DNA of 64,000 nucleotides from positions 96,673-160,672 of the forward strand of contig NZ_JBHTCM010000025.1 of NCBI RefSeq assembly GCF_042665545.1. The letters run 5' to 3'. The stretch is from Rhodocista pekingensis. Its GTDB lineage: Bacteria; Pseudomonadota; Alphaproteobacteria; Azospirillales; Azospirillaceae. A model generated the notes under the pieces. The model did no database searches and was not told where the DNA came from. It saw nothing but the letters and a program-made list of their open reading frames with translations. The first letter of the stretch is position 1; every line of letters starts with the position of its first letter. Shown piece by piece: positions 33,154 through 42,002 of this stretch. A program made the position numbers and the translations under genes.

Positions 33154-34110
33154 TCAGCGGGTGTCGGCGGCCAGCCGCACGCGGCCGACCGTCAACAGGA
33201 TGATGGTGATCAGCAGGATCAGCAGCACCAGCAGGGTGGATGCGGCCGAGCCATAGCCCACGTCCTGGAAGTCCACCAGATTCTGCCGGGCATAGACGGA
33301 CAGCGTCGCCGTGGCGGGATTGCCGCCGGCCAGCACATAGGCCAGATCAAACATGCGCAGGGCGTCCAGGGCGCGGAAGATGATGGCGACCATCAGGGCC
33401 GGCCGGATCAGCGGCAGCGTCACCCGGAAGAAGACCCGCACCGGATGTACCCCGTCCACCCGTGCGGCCTCGTAGATCTCGGTCGGCAGGGTCTGCAACG
33501 CCGCCAGGATCAGCAACGCCATGAAGGGCGTCGTCTTCCAGACATCCACCGCCACCATGGCCCAGAGCGCCGTGTCGGGATCGGCCATCCAGGCCACCGG
33601 GGCGTCGAGGATCCCGATCCCGACCAGCAGCGTGTTCACCACGCCGTAGAGGTCGTGGTACATCCAGCCCCACATCTGGGCGCTGATGACGGTCGGAATG
33701 GCCCAGGGCACCAGCACGGCGGCCCGCATCAGGCCGCGACCCGGCAAGTGTGCATTGAGCACCAGGGCGATGACCATGCCCAGCAGTGTCTCCAGCACCA
33801 CCGAGGCGGAGGCGAATTTCAGCGTGACCCAGGTGGCCTGCCACCAGGCCGGATCGGTCAGCAGGTAGCCGAAATTGGTGAAACCGATGAAAGCCGCTTC
33901 TTCCGTGCCGCCCAGGCGGGCATCGGTGAAGCCCAGATAGACCGTGCGCAGCAGCGGCCAGCCCGCGACCAGCAGCAGTGCCACGACGGTCGGCAGCAGG
34001 AACAGCAGGGCCGCGCGGCGGCGGCGCTGTTCCAGGCGGCCGACGGTTTCGCCCCCGACCCGGTTCCGGCTTTCGGCCCCGGTCAGGCTACCGGGTGTGG
34101 TTGCCGTCAT
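33154..34110 (-). CDS. thuF: sugar ABC importer permease (MalF/ThuF type)
   Basis: A 318-residue membrane protein with six helices. Its EAA motif is YEAARVDGVHPVRVFFRVTLPLIRPALM (about residues 215-240). The cytoplasmic N terminus (about 35 residues) precedes the first helix LLFLLPTVVALLLVAGWPLLRTVYLGFTD. It pairs with the ThuG-like permease. It is the first gene of the cluster. The upstream region carries repeats that look regulatory, and a divergent XRE regulator gene follows. Confidence 0.92.
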   Translation of the reverse strand: MTATTPGSLTGAESRNRVGGETVGRLEQRRRRAALLFLLPTVVALLLVAGWPLLRTVYLGFTDARLGGTEEAAFIGFTNFGYLLTDPAWWQATWVTLKFASASVVLETLLGMVIALVLNAHLPGRGLMRAAVLVPWAIPTVISAQMWGWMYHDLYGVVNTLLVGIGILDAPVAWMADPDTALWAMVAVDVWKTTPFMALLILAALQTLPTEIYEAARVDGVHPVRVFFRVTLPLIRPALMVAIIFRALDALRMFDLAYVLAGGNPATATLSVYARQNLVDFQDVGYGSAASTLLVLLILLITIILLTVGRVRLAADTR

Positions 34111-34264
34111 CGGCGGCCTCCTATCCGGTGGCCCCGGTCACCAGGGGGTGGTGCGGACCTGCACGGTCCCCGCCGCGGCCGACTCCCGTCTGGCATGCCT
34201 GGTCCTCCCTTGCGGCCCGGCCGGTCCGGTGCCCGGCGGGTGCTTTTTCTACTCTGCTTGCGAG

Positions 34265-34335
34265 GTTCAACGGGGCAGGGCGGGATTCGTCCCGGCGGGC
34301 GCCGCCGCCAAGGCATTAATTTCAACGGGGTAATG
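34265..34335. promoter_or_regulatory. direct and inverted repeats upstream of the sugar importer
   Basis: TTCAACGGGG occurs at 34265-34274 and again at 34320-34329, 55 bp apart. The second copy lies inside an inverted repeat GCATTA-N12-TAATGC (34312-34335). The element is in the 379-bp gap between thuF (minus) and the XRE gene (plus), and could be an operator for one or both. Nothing else gene-like is visible in the gap. Confidence 0.45.
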
Positions 34336-34489
34336 CGCCCGAACCGGAGCATGGCCCGCGGTCGCCTTCCGCGCCGGCCCCCTCCGGTTTCGCGCAGCCG
34401 GCGAATCCGGACTCGAATACACGCGTGTTTTCTTCGGAGGCTTTTCGCGTTATATACTTTCCCAACAATAGCCGACCAGTGGTGAGACC

Positions 34490-35065
34490 ATGGTGGAAAA
34501 GGGAAACCGCGGGCGGCGCGGGCCGCGGCAGAGCGAAGAAGACGCGGCCGTTTCCGCCGCCCTAGGGGAGAGGGTACGGGCCCGGCGCGGTCTCTTGGGG
34601 ATGACCCAACAGGAATTGGGCCGAAGGGTAGGGCTGACCTTTCAACAGGTCCAGAAGTATGAGCGCGGGTCCAACCGGGTGGCGGTTCCAACTCTTCTCA
34701 AGCTTGCCAATGCGTTGGACACTACCCCGGCCGATCTGCTCGAAGGTCTGGGGGCGACGCCGATCGGAACCCGCGACACCGCCCTGGACCGCGAAAGCCT
34801 GAACCTGCTGTCGGCCAGCCGTCGCATTCCCGCCGGCGTGCGCCATGCCATCGTCGGGCTTGCGAAGGCGCTTGCGGAGGGGCGGAGCGTGGACGGCTCC
34901 CTGCTGGACCAGGAGAGCGAACCGGCCGGCCCGCCGGAGGAGGCGGACGGGGGGACGGCCGCCGCCCCGGGCGACGGCACCCGACGCCAGGGGCGCAGGC
35001 CCCGTCGCCGCCGCGGGGCCATCTGGGACCCCGCGGATATCGAACGGGCCGCCCGGCGCGGCTGA
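34490..35065 (+). CDS. XRE-family transcriptional regulator
   Basis: A 191-residue regulator with an XRE helix-turn-helix at about residues 25-85: GERVRARRGLLGMTQQELGRRVGLTFQQVQKYERGSNRV, followed by PTLLKLANALDTTPADLLEG. This variant (TFQQVQKYE) is common in alphaproteobacteria. The C-terminal 100 residues are low-complexity, with an acidic patch and then a basic RRQGRRPRRRRG stretch, and have no sensor domain in view. AT-rich promoter-like DNA (TTATATACT) lies about 40 bp upstream. It is divergent from the sugar importer and convergent with the ABC-2 permease; its target is not known. Confidence 0.88.
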   Translation: MVEKGNRGRRGPRQSEEDAAVSAALGERVRARRGLLGMTQQELGRRVGLTFQQVQKYERGSNRVAVPTLLKLANALDTTPADLLEGLGATPIGTRDTALDRESLNLLSASRRIPAGVRHAIVGLAKALAEGRSVDGSLLDQESEPAGPPEEADGGTAAAPGDGTRRQGRRPRRRRGAIWDPADIERAARRG

Positions 35066-35072
35066 GGGACCG

Positions 35073-36197
35073 CTACTGGCTGCGTGCCAGCATGCTGCGG
35101 AACTGGGACAGGGCGACCATCAGGAAGACGAAGCCGAGCCCCGCGAGCAGCAGCATCTGCGGCCACACGGTTTCGACCCCGGCGCCACGGAACAGGATCG
35201 ACTGCGCCAGCTTCACGAAGTGGACTGTGGGAGAGGCCTGGAGCACGGTCTGAAGCCCGTCCGGCATGCTCTCCACCGGGGTGGTCGAGCCGGACAGCAG
35301 ATCAAGGACCAGGAACACGGGGATTGCCAGCAGACCGAACTGCGGCATCGACCGGGTGACGGTCGCCAGCAGGATGCCCAGCGAGGTGGTGGCGAACAGA
35401 TAGAGGGCCGTCCCGCCCAGGAAGAGTGGAATGGACCCGTGGATCGGCACGTCCAGCATTATCTGCACCACCAGCAGGAGGGACAGCCCGACGGCCAGCA
35501 GGATGACCAGACCGTTGGCCCAGATCTTCGCCGCCGCGATCTCGCTGGCGGTGACCGGCATCACCAGCAGGTGCTCGATCGTACCGTGCTCCCGCTCGCG
35601 GATCACGGCGGCCCCCACCAGCAGGATGGACAGGATCGTCACGCTCCGGATCACCTCCATCACCGACTGGAACCACATCGACTCCAGGTTCGGATTGAAC
35701 AGCGCCCGGGTGACCAGCGTGATGGGTTGGGCGGTCTCCAGCGCCGGCGTCAGCAGGGCCGCCGTCTCCCGCTGGATGATCGACTGCACATAGACGGAGC
35801 CCAGGCCCGCCTGGGTCATGGCGGTGGCGTCGATGTTGAGCTGCACGATCGGTTCGTGCCGGCGCAGCAGGTCGGCCTCCAGCCGTGACGGCAGATCCAG
35901 GGAGAAGGTGACCTCCCCGGCATCCATCGCCGCGTCCACCTGCGACCGGTCCATCAGGACCGTGCGGCCGAACTCCGGCGGCAGCAGGCCCTGGGCGATA
36001 CGGCTCGACAGGATGGAATGGTCGTTGTCGACGATGGCGACGGTGGCGTTCTTCACCCCCGTCTCCACCCCCGTCGCCACCTCGTAGATGGAGAGGGTGA
36101 AGCAATAGATGATCAGGCCCAGCAGCACCTTGTCGGCCATGAAGCTGGCCAGTTCCTTGGCGCCCAGGCGGAAGACGTTCTTCAGCCATTGCCGCAT
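35073..36197 (-). CDS. ABC-2 type permease (YhhJ-like)
   Basis: A 374-residue membrane protein: one N-terminal helix, a large periplasmic domain (about 45-175) and five helices ending the protein. The segment IREREHGTIEHLLVMPVTASEIAAAKIWANG is the ABC-2 permease signature. It is homologous to YhhJ, the second permease of YhiI-RbbA-YhhJ efflux systems. The gene begins three bases after the fused ATPase-permease gene and ends seven bases from the convergent XRE gene. Confidence 0.9.
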   Translation of the reverse strand: MRQWLKNVFRLGAKELASFMADKVLLGLIIYCFTLSIYEVATGVETGVKNATVAIVDNDHSILSSRIAQGLLPPEFGRTVLMDRSQVDAAMDAGEVTFSLDLPSRLEADLLRRHEPIVQLNIDATAMTQAGLGSVYVQSIIQRETAALLTPALETAQPITLVTRALFNPNLESMWFQSVMEVIRSVTILSILLVGAAVIREREHGTIEHLLVMPVTASEIAAAKIWANGLVILLAVGLSLLLVVQIMLDVPIHGSIPLFLGGTALYLFATTSLGILLATVTRSMPQFGLLAIPVFLVLDLLSGSTTPVESMPDGLQTVLQASPTVHFVKLAQSILFRGAGVETVWPQMLLLAGLGFVFLMVALSQFRSMLARSQ

Positions 36198-36200
36198 GGT

Positions 36201-38969
36201 TCAGCGCTCCTGCTTCGCCAGCATCAGGCTGGCCACGATCAGGAAGCCCGCGCAGAACCCGAACAGCACGAGGAAGTCCAGGTGGAACGCCTCGAACGGC
36301 CGGATCTTGGCGAAGGTCCCCAGGCTGACGTTCTGGAACCAGAGGGCCGGGAATCCCAGGCCGATCCAGTGCCCCGCCCCCTCGACGGTGGCGGCGGGAT
36401 AGAGGAAGCCCGAGAAGTTGATGGACGGCACCGTGGTCAGGATCGCTGCGGCCGCCATGGCCGCGACCTGGGTCCGGGCGAAGGTGGAGACGACAAGCCC
36501 CAGCCCCGTTGCCGCCCCGACATAGAGCAGCCCCCCCAGCAGCAGCGCCGGCAGCGAGCCCCGCACCGGCACGTCGAACAGCAGATCCGCCAGCAGGACC
36601 AGGGTCAGGAAGCTGGTGAAGCCGATGACGATGTAGGGAATCTGCTTGCCCAGCAGGAACTCGCCCACGCTGGCGGGTGAAGCGTAAAGGTTGTTGATCG
36701 ACCCGATCTCCCGCTCCCGCACGACGCCGACCGCCGTCAGCATGGACGGGATCAGGATCATCAGCACCATGATGCAGCCGGGCAGGATGGCGGCGGCACT
36801 GCGGAAATCCTGGTTGTAGCGGAAGCGGGGTTCGACCTTCGGCGCCGGGAGGCTCTGGGCTGGTACGGACGCCTCCGTGGACAGCAGCCTGTTGGCGTAT
36901 TGCAGCGCGATGCCCTGGACATAGCCACGCGCCGTCTCTGCCCGGAACGGCATCGCCCCGTCCAGGAAGACCGCCAGTTCAGGACCGTGTCCGCTCAGCA
37001 GGTCGCGCCCGAATCCCGGCGGGATCGACACGACCAGTTTCAGTTCGCCCGAGCGCAGGCGGCGGTCGATCTCCGCGTCGCTCCGGATCGGTGATCGCTC
37101 GGAAAAATAGCGCGAGCCCGCAAATTCTTCCACCAGACGCCGGCTTTCCAGGCTCTGGTCGCGGTCGAACACGGCGTAGGACAGGTCCTCCACGTCGAAG
37201 CTGATGCCATAGCCCAAGGTGACCAGCAGCAGCAGCGGCCCCAGCAGCGCGAAGGCCAGACGGATGCGGTCGCGTAGCACCTCCACCATCTCGCGCCGGG
37301 CGAAGGCCCAGACACGGCCGGCCGAGACGATGAGCGATTCCGGGTTCGCCTCCGCCTGTCTCCGGCCGGCCCCGGAACCCGTCCCGGTATCAGCGCCAGC
37401 GCCCTGGGGTGTATCGGCGGGGGCCGCCGCTGCGCCGGGATCGCCGCCGCCCGCCGCTTCGAGCTGGGCGATGAAGGCGTCCTCAAGACCGGCATGGCCC
37501 CGGGCCAGCTCCGCCGGCGTGCCGACGGCCAGCACCCGGCCGGCATGCATCAGCGAGATGCGGTCGCAGCGCTCTGCCTCGTTCATGAAGTGGGTGGAAA
37601 CGAAGATCGTCACCGCCCGCTCGCGCGACAGCCCGCCCAGAAGCTGCCAGAACATGTCGCGGGCGGCGGGGTCCACGCCCGAGGTCGGTTCGTCCAGGAT
37701 CAGGACTTCGGGATCGTGCAGGCAGGCGGCGGCGAGCTGCAACCGCTGGCGGATGCCCAGCGGCAGCGATGCGGGTTCCGTGTCGGCTGCGTCGCGCAGG
37801 CCGAACCCGTCAAGCGCCCGCTCGGTCCGGGCCGCCACCTCGGCTTCCGGGATACGGTACAGGCGGGCATGCAGCATCAGGTTGTCGCGGACCGACAGCT
37901 CCTCGTAGAGGGAGAAGGCCTGCGACATGTAGCCGACGCGCAGCCGCGTCTCGATGCCGCCCGCGGTGACCGGGCGGCCCAGCAGTTCGGCCGATCCGGA
38001 ACTGGCCGGCAGCAATCCGGCCAGCATCTTCATGGTGGTGGTCTTGCCGCAGCCGTTGGAGCCCAGGAAGCCGAAGATTTCGCCCCGGCCGATGCTGAAG
38101 CTGACCCGGTCCACGGCCGTGAAGCTCCCGAACCGGCGGGTCAGGTTCTCGGCCCGGATGGCGGGGGGACCCTCGACCTCCCGCCGGGGCGGCATGACCA
38201 GGGCCGGATGGCTTCCGCCCGCGGGGTCCAGCAGGGCGCGGTAGGCCTCTTCCGGTGTCGCAGCCCCGACCCCGGCCAGGACTTCCGCCGTCGTGCCGGC
38301 CGCCAGGATGCGACCGGCATCCATGGCGACCAGCCGGTCGAACAGCGCCGCCTCTTCCATGTAGGCGGTGGCGACGATCACCGTCATGCCCGGCCGGTCG
38401 GCGCGGATGGAGGCGATCAGGGACCAGAACTGGCGGCGCGACAGCGGATCGACGCCCGTCGTCGGCTCGTCCAGGATCAGCAGGTCCGGATCGTGGACCA
38501 GCGAGCAGCAGAGCGAGAGCTTCTGTTTCATGCCGCCCGACAGCTTGCCGGCCGGCCGGTCGGGGAAGGGGTCCAGGCCCGTCGCCCGCAGCAGCCGGCC
38601 GACGCGCTGGCGCCGCTCCTCGGCCGACAGGCCGAACAGCCGGCCGAAGAAGTCGATGTTCTCCGCCACCGACAGCGTGGGGTAGAGGTTCCGGCCCAGG
38701 CCCTGCGGCATGTAGGCGATGCGGGGGGCGGCGCTGTTGCGGTGCGCGGATGAGGCCATGTCGCCGCCCAGCACCTGCACGCGGCCGGTCTGCAGCTTCT
38801 TCACGCCGGCGATCAGGCCGAGAAGGGTGGATTTGCCCACCCCGTCGGGACCGATCACCGCGACGGTGCCGCCGGCGGGAACGGTCAGGGAGACGTCGAT
38901 CAGGGCGGCCTTGGCACCGTAGCGGTGCCCGACCCCGGTGACGACGACCGCCGGGTCAGTGGAGGGCAT
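36201..38969 (-). CDS. rbbA: fused ABC ATPase-ATPase-permease (RbbA/YhiH-like)
   Basis: A 922-residue protein with two ATPase domains and an ABC-2 permease. Domain 1 (about 7-230): Walker A GPDGVGKSTLLG, signature LSGGMKQKLSL, Walker B DLLILDEPTTGVDPLS. Domain 2 (about 275-500): Walker A GSNGCGKTTTMKMLAGL, a degenerate signature LPLGIRQRLQLAA, Walker B VLILDEPTSGVDPAA. The permease (about 550-922) has six helices. RbbA of E. coli is ribosome-associated, but in this gene order (HlyD, RbbA, YhhJ) an efflux role is the usual prediction. I chose ATG 38969, which overlaps the HlyD gene by 14 bases; the longer upstream frame adds residues inside that gene. Confidence 0.92.
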   Translation of the reverse strand: MPSTDPAVVVTGVGHRYGAKAALIDVSLTVPAGGTVAVIGPDGVGKSTLLGLIAGVKKLQTGRVQVLGGDMASSAHRNSAAPRIAYMPQGLGRNLYPTLSVAENIDFFGRLFGLSAEERRQRVGRLLRATGLDPFPDRPAGKLSGGMKQKLSLCCSLVHDPDLLILDEPTTGVDPLSRRQFWSLIASIRADRPGMTVIVATAYMEEAALFDRLVAMDAGRILAAGTTAEVLAGVGAATPEEAYRALLDPAGGSHPALVMPPRREVEGPPAIRAENLTRRFGSFTAVDRVSFSIGRGEIFGFLGSNGCGKTTTMKMLAGLLPASSGSAELLGRPVTAGGIETRLRVGYMSQAFSLYEELSVRDNLMLHARLYRIPEAEVAARTERALDGFGLRDAADTEPASLPLGIRQRLQLAAACLHDPEVLILDEPTSGVDPAARDMFWQLLGGLSRERAVTIFVSTHFMNEAERCDRISLMHAGRVLAVGTPAELARGHAGLEDAFIAQLEAAGGGDPGAAAAPADTPQGAGADTGTGSGAGRRQAEANPESLIVSAGRVWAFARREMVEVLRDRIRLAFALLGPLLLLVTLGYGISFDVEDLSYAVFDRDQSLESRRLVEEFAGSRYFSERSPIRSDAEIDRRLRSGELKLVVSIPPGFGRDLLSGHGPELAVFLDGAMPFRAETARGYVQGIALQYANRLLSTEASVPAQSLPAPKVEPRFRYNQDFRSAAAILPGCIMVLMILIPSMLTAVGVVREREIGSINNLYASPASVGEFLLGKQIPYIVIGFTSFLTLVLLADLLFDVPVRGSLPALLLGGLLYVGAATGLGLVVSTFARTQVAAMAAAAILTTVPSINFSGFLYPAATVEGAGHWIGLGFPALWFQNVSLGTFAKIRPFEAFHLDFLVLFGFCAGFLIVASLMLAKQER

Positions 38970-39945
38970 CGGGGAGCCTCGGCGCCAGGGACTCCGGCCA
39001 GGCGGCGGTCGGATCAAGGCGGACATAGGCCTGCCCCGTCAGTCCGGCCCGGACATAGCGGCGGAAGGTCGCCAGCAGGGCCGGGTCGCCGGACAGCTTG
39101 ACCCGGTACATCAGCTTCTCCCGCTCCTCCGCCGTTTCGACGGATTTCGGGGTGAACTGCGCCTCCGCGGCGACGAAGGTGACGGTGGCGGGGAAGACGT
39201 AATCGGGCAGCGCGTCCAGAACGATCCGTGCCTCCGACCCGAGCGCGAGCTGCCCGGCCTGCCGCGTCGGCAGGAAGACGGTCATGAAGACGTCCGTCAG
39301 GTCTAGCAGCGTTGCCAGCCGGCCGCCGGCCGGCACCACCTCGCCCGGCTGCACAAGCTTGTATTCGACGCGGCCGGCGACGGGGGCGGCCAGGGTCAGT
39401 TCCGCCAGCACGGCCTCGATCTGTGCCACCTCGGCCTCCGCGGCCTGCTTGGCGGCCTCGGCGTCTGCAACGGTGGCCTGGGCGCCCTTCACCGTGGCCT
39501 CGGCCACGGCGTTCGCGGCCTTGCGACGGTCCACGTCCATCACCGGACCGGCGGAGCGGCGCTCCAGTTCCACGGCCCGGCGGAGTTCCACCTTGGACAG
39601 GTCGAATTCGGCCTCGCGGATCCTCTGTTCCGCCTGGGCCTTGACGACGGCCTCCTCGGCCCGGCGCACGGAGGCGCGGGCGGCCAGCAGGCGGGCGCGG
39701 GTTTCATTGTCGTCCAGCCGGGCGACAACGGCGCCCTTGGGCACGTCGTCGCCTTCGCGGACCAGGATCTCGGCCACGCGGCCGGCATATTTGGCCGTGA
39801 TGTCGATGCGTTCGACCTCGATGCGGCCGTTCGAACTGGCGAAGCCGTCCGGTACGCGGGACGCGTGGTTACTGCTCCAGTAAATGTAACCGCCACCGGC
39901 AAGGGCGGCGACCGACAGGATGGCGAGAAGGGGGGCGATGCGCAT
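38956..39945 (-). CDS. HlyD-family periplasmic adaptor (YhiI-like)
   Basis: A 329-residue membrane-fusion protein anchored by one N-terminal helix (about 5-24). The lipoyl half-motif IDITAKYAGRVAEILVREGDDVPKGAVVARLDD is followed by a long coiled coil (about 80-190, Ala/Glu/Arg-rich) and the second lipoyl half LAAPVAGRVEYKLVQPGEVVPAGG. It connects the ABC exporter to an outer-membrane duct; none is encoded here, so TolC-like protein from elsewhere, possibly the one at 6761, would be used (inference). It heads the three-gene operon. Confidence 0.92.
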   Translation of the reverse strand: MRIAPLLAILSVAALAGGGYIYWSSNHASRVPDGFASSNGRIEVERIDITAKYAGRVAEILVREGDDVPKGAVVARLDDNETRARLLAARASVRRAEEAVVKAQAEQRIREAEFDLSKVELRRAVELERRSAGPVMDVDRRKAANAVAEATVKGAQATVADAEAAKQAAEAEVAQIEAVLAELTLAAPVAGRVEYKLVQPGEVVPAGGRLATLLDLTDVFMTVFLPTRQAGQLALGSEARIVLDALPDYVFPATVTFVAAEAQFTPKSVETAEEREKLMYRVKLSGDPALLATFRRYVRAGLTGQAYVRLDPTAAWPESLAPRLPDALH

Positions 39946-40364
39946 CGGGGGGACCTGCGCTGCGGTGAAGGGGGGGGAGGATTTCAGTTAAATCAGGGCG
40001 ATAGCCTATGGCCACGGAAATTCGACCGCGTTGTCGTGGATCAATTCCCGACCGGTCGGATGGTCTGCAACCTGAGGCGACGTCCATGGCGCTCCCAAGA
40101 GGTGCCTCCGTGACCCGCTGAAAGTCCCGGTGGGACAGTGTGCCGCCCGCCCGTGCGGCGCGGTCCCGATTTTGTCGATGTGACAGCGACCGTGGCCCAA
40201 GGTATTGTCCATTTCCTTGCCGGACATTCCGGTTTCCCTGTGATTGGAAGAGGCGGTTCTTTCATCGGCCGGGGTTCGGACCTTTTCCCGGTTCTTCCCT
40301 GGTCTTCCCGGCCGGCCACGCCGGCTGTCCGGTTGGCCGGCATTCCCCCCGGAGGCCCGAATCC
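39946..40364. other. 419-bp divergent intergenic region
   Basis: No gene is supported. It must carry the promoters of the HlyD operon (minus) and the histidine kinase (plus). A run of eight or more G lies near 39970 and GGAGG at 40351 is the kinase ribosome binding site. No clear operator dyad was seen. Confidence 0.4.
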
Positions 40365-41474
40365 GTGACCCCCGAGTCGACTGCACCGTCACCGCTGCCC
40401 GCGGCCCTGGTCCAGCCCCTGTGGGAGGCTCTGGACGAGGCGGTTCTGGTCACCGATGCGATGCTGGACCCGCCGGGGCCGACGATCCTCTATGTCAATC
40501 CCGCCTTCTCCCGCCTGACCGGTTACGACGCCGGTGATGCCGTCGGGCGCACGCCCGTCATCCTGAAGGGCCCAGGAACCGACCCGCGGGCCTTCGCCGG
40601 TTTCAATGAGGCGCTGCGGGCCGGCCGGCCGGCCCGGGCGACGGTGCTCAACTACCGCCGCGGTGGCGAGCCCTATCTCTGCGAGATCATCGCAGCCCCG
40701 CTGACGCATCCCGACGGCAGCCGTGGCTACATCGCCGTGGAGCGGGAGGTGCAGGCGTCCCCTGCGGTCCCGCTCGCCGATCTCCGATTCCGGGAATGGC
40801 TGCTGGCAGCCTCCGCGCACGACCTGCAACAGCCGCTGAACGCTCTGACCCTGCTGGCCGGCGTGCTCGACATGCGCGCCGGCGGCGACCCGCGCTTCCG
40901 GGAGCCGCTGGACGGAATGCAGGCGGCGCTGGCGTCGGCACGGGACCTGTGTGCCACGTTCCTGGACCTCGGCCGGGCCAGCGCGGGGCGGGTCGAGGCG
41001 GTGGCGGTGGACCTGGGGCACCTGCTGCTCCGGGTGGCGGAGCGGCACCGTGTCGCCGCGGCGGCCCGGGGGCTGGATCTGGTCGTCGTTCCCGTCCGCT
41101 CCGCGGTGCTGTCGGATCCGCGGCTGCTGGAGCGCATCCTGGACAATCTGCTGTCCAATGCGATCCGGTTCACGCCGGCGGGCCGGGTACTGCTCGGCTG
41201 CCGCCGCCGCGGCGGTCGCCTGCGCATCGACGTCCTGGACACCGGCCCCGGGATCGACCCCGCGACCCTGCCGCATCTGGTGACCGACTATCAGCACGGG
41301 ACCCGCCCGGAAAGCGGGCAGGGGCTGGGTCTTGCCATCAGCCGCCGGCTCTGCGATGCGCTCGGTCACCGGCTGGAGGCCGGCCATGCCCCGGGCGGCG
41401 GCGCCCGCTTTTCCGTGACCCTGGATTTCTGGACCGGGGATGGTCAGGGCGCTACTGCACCCGCCGCACCTTGA
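40365..41474 (+). CDS. soluble PAS (LOV-like) sensor histidine kinase
   Basis: A 369-residue cytoplasmic kinase. The GTG start has GGAGG nine bases upstream. Residues about 20-130 form a PAS domain closest to LOV sensors: NPAFSRLTGYDAGDAVGR, GTDPRAFAGFNEALRAGRPARATVLNYRRGGEP and an ending with G-x-IAVEREV. The flavin-reactive motif GRNCRFLQG is GRTPVILKG here, so Pro64 replaces the photoactive cysteine. The H-box is AASAHDLQQPLNAL (His152), followed by N-box ILDNLLSNAIRFTPAG, G1 DTGPGIDP and G2 GQGLGLAIS. No partner regulator is adjacent. It overlaps the convergent small-protein gene by 23 bases. Confidence 0.88.
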   Translation: MTPESTAPSPLPAALVQPLWEALDEAVLVTDAMLDPPGPTILYVNPAFSRLTGYDAGDAVGRTPVILKGPGTDPRAFAGFNEALRAGRPARATVLNYRRGGEPYLCEIIAAPLTHPDGSRGYIAVEREVQASPAVPLADLRFREWLLAASAHDLQQPLNALTLLAGVLDMRAGGDPRFREPLDGMQAALASARDLCATFLDLGRASAGRVEAVAVDLGHLLLRVAERHRVAAAARGLDLVVVPVRSAVLSDPRLLERILDNLLSNAIRFTPAGRVLLGCRRRGGRLRIDVLDTGPGIDPATLPHLVTDYQHGTRPESGQGLGLAISRRLCDALGHRLEAGHAPGGGARFSVTLDFWTGDGQGATAPAAP

Positions 41475-41892
41475 TCCGGGTCGGGCGGCTGTCCGGCACC
41501 ATGCTGTAGGACCCGAACGCCCCCGGCCTGACGGTCACCGTCTCGCCGATGCCGATGCGCAGCGGGTCGTCCTCCCGTTGCAGCCAGACCTGGCCGTTGT
41601 CCAGGGTGAACAGCCAGCGCCCGTCCTGGTCGCGGCGCAGGTCGGTGATGACGGCGCGCAGCCGGTCGGGCGCGCCCTCGGGTGGGGTCAGGATGAGCTG
41701 CTCCGATCCGACCGCGGGCGGAGCCGCGGTGGCTGGGGGTGCCGCGGCCGCAGTGGCGGCGTCGAAGCAGGCCAGCCGCGCGGCGGGGGCCGTGACCGTG
41801 CGGCAGGCCATGACACGCTCCAGCGTGTCCGCGGCGGCCCCCGCGGACGTCAGCAGGGGGAGGAGGAGGGCGGCGATGCGGACAGGGCGCAT
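41452..41892 (-). CDS. small secreted protein with DNGQVW-type C-terminal domain (paralogue 2)
   Basis: A 146-residue exported protein, paralogous to that at 27762-28307. The signal peptide ends near residue 21 (AGAAA-D). The Cys-pair motif is ACRTVTAPAARLACFDA, and the C-terminal beta domain has FTLDNGQVWLQRE, VTVRPGAFGSYSMV and IKVRRVQ. The start is ATG 41892 with GGGAG five bases upstream; a GTG at 41898 also exists. It follows a large TonB receptor on the same strand after a 110-bp gap holding a strong hairpin. Function unknown. Confidence 0.75.
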   Translation of the reverse strand: MRPVRIAALLLPLLTSAGAAADTLERVMACRTVTAPAARLACFDAATAAAAPPATAAPPAVGSEQLILTPPEGAPDRLRAVITDLRRDQDGRWLFTLDNGQVWLQREDDPLRIGIGETVTVRPGAFGSYSMVPDSRPTRIKVRRVQ

Positions 41893-41936
41893 GGTCACTC
41901 CCGTCGGAGAACTGTCGTCGGAAAGCCCGCGTGGGG

Positions 41937-41970
41937 CCGGGAGCGGGGACGGGGGGCGTCCCGCTCCCGG
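41937..41970 (-). terminator. strong hairpin after the TonB receptor gene
   Basis: CCGGGAGCGGGGACG and CGTCCCGCTCCCGG form a 14-bp stem with one bulged G and a short G-rich loop, 33 bases after the receptor stop. There is no T-run. It may terminate or attenuate transcription before the downstream small gene. Confidence 0.6.
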
Positions 41971-42002
41971 TGCTTCGCGTCAGTCGGGACCGGCCTGCGG
42001 CG

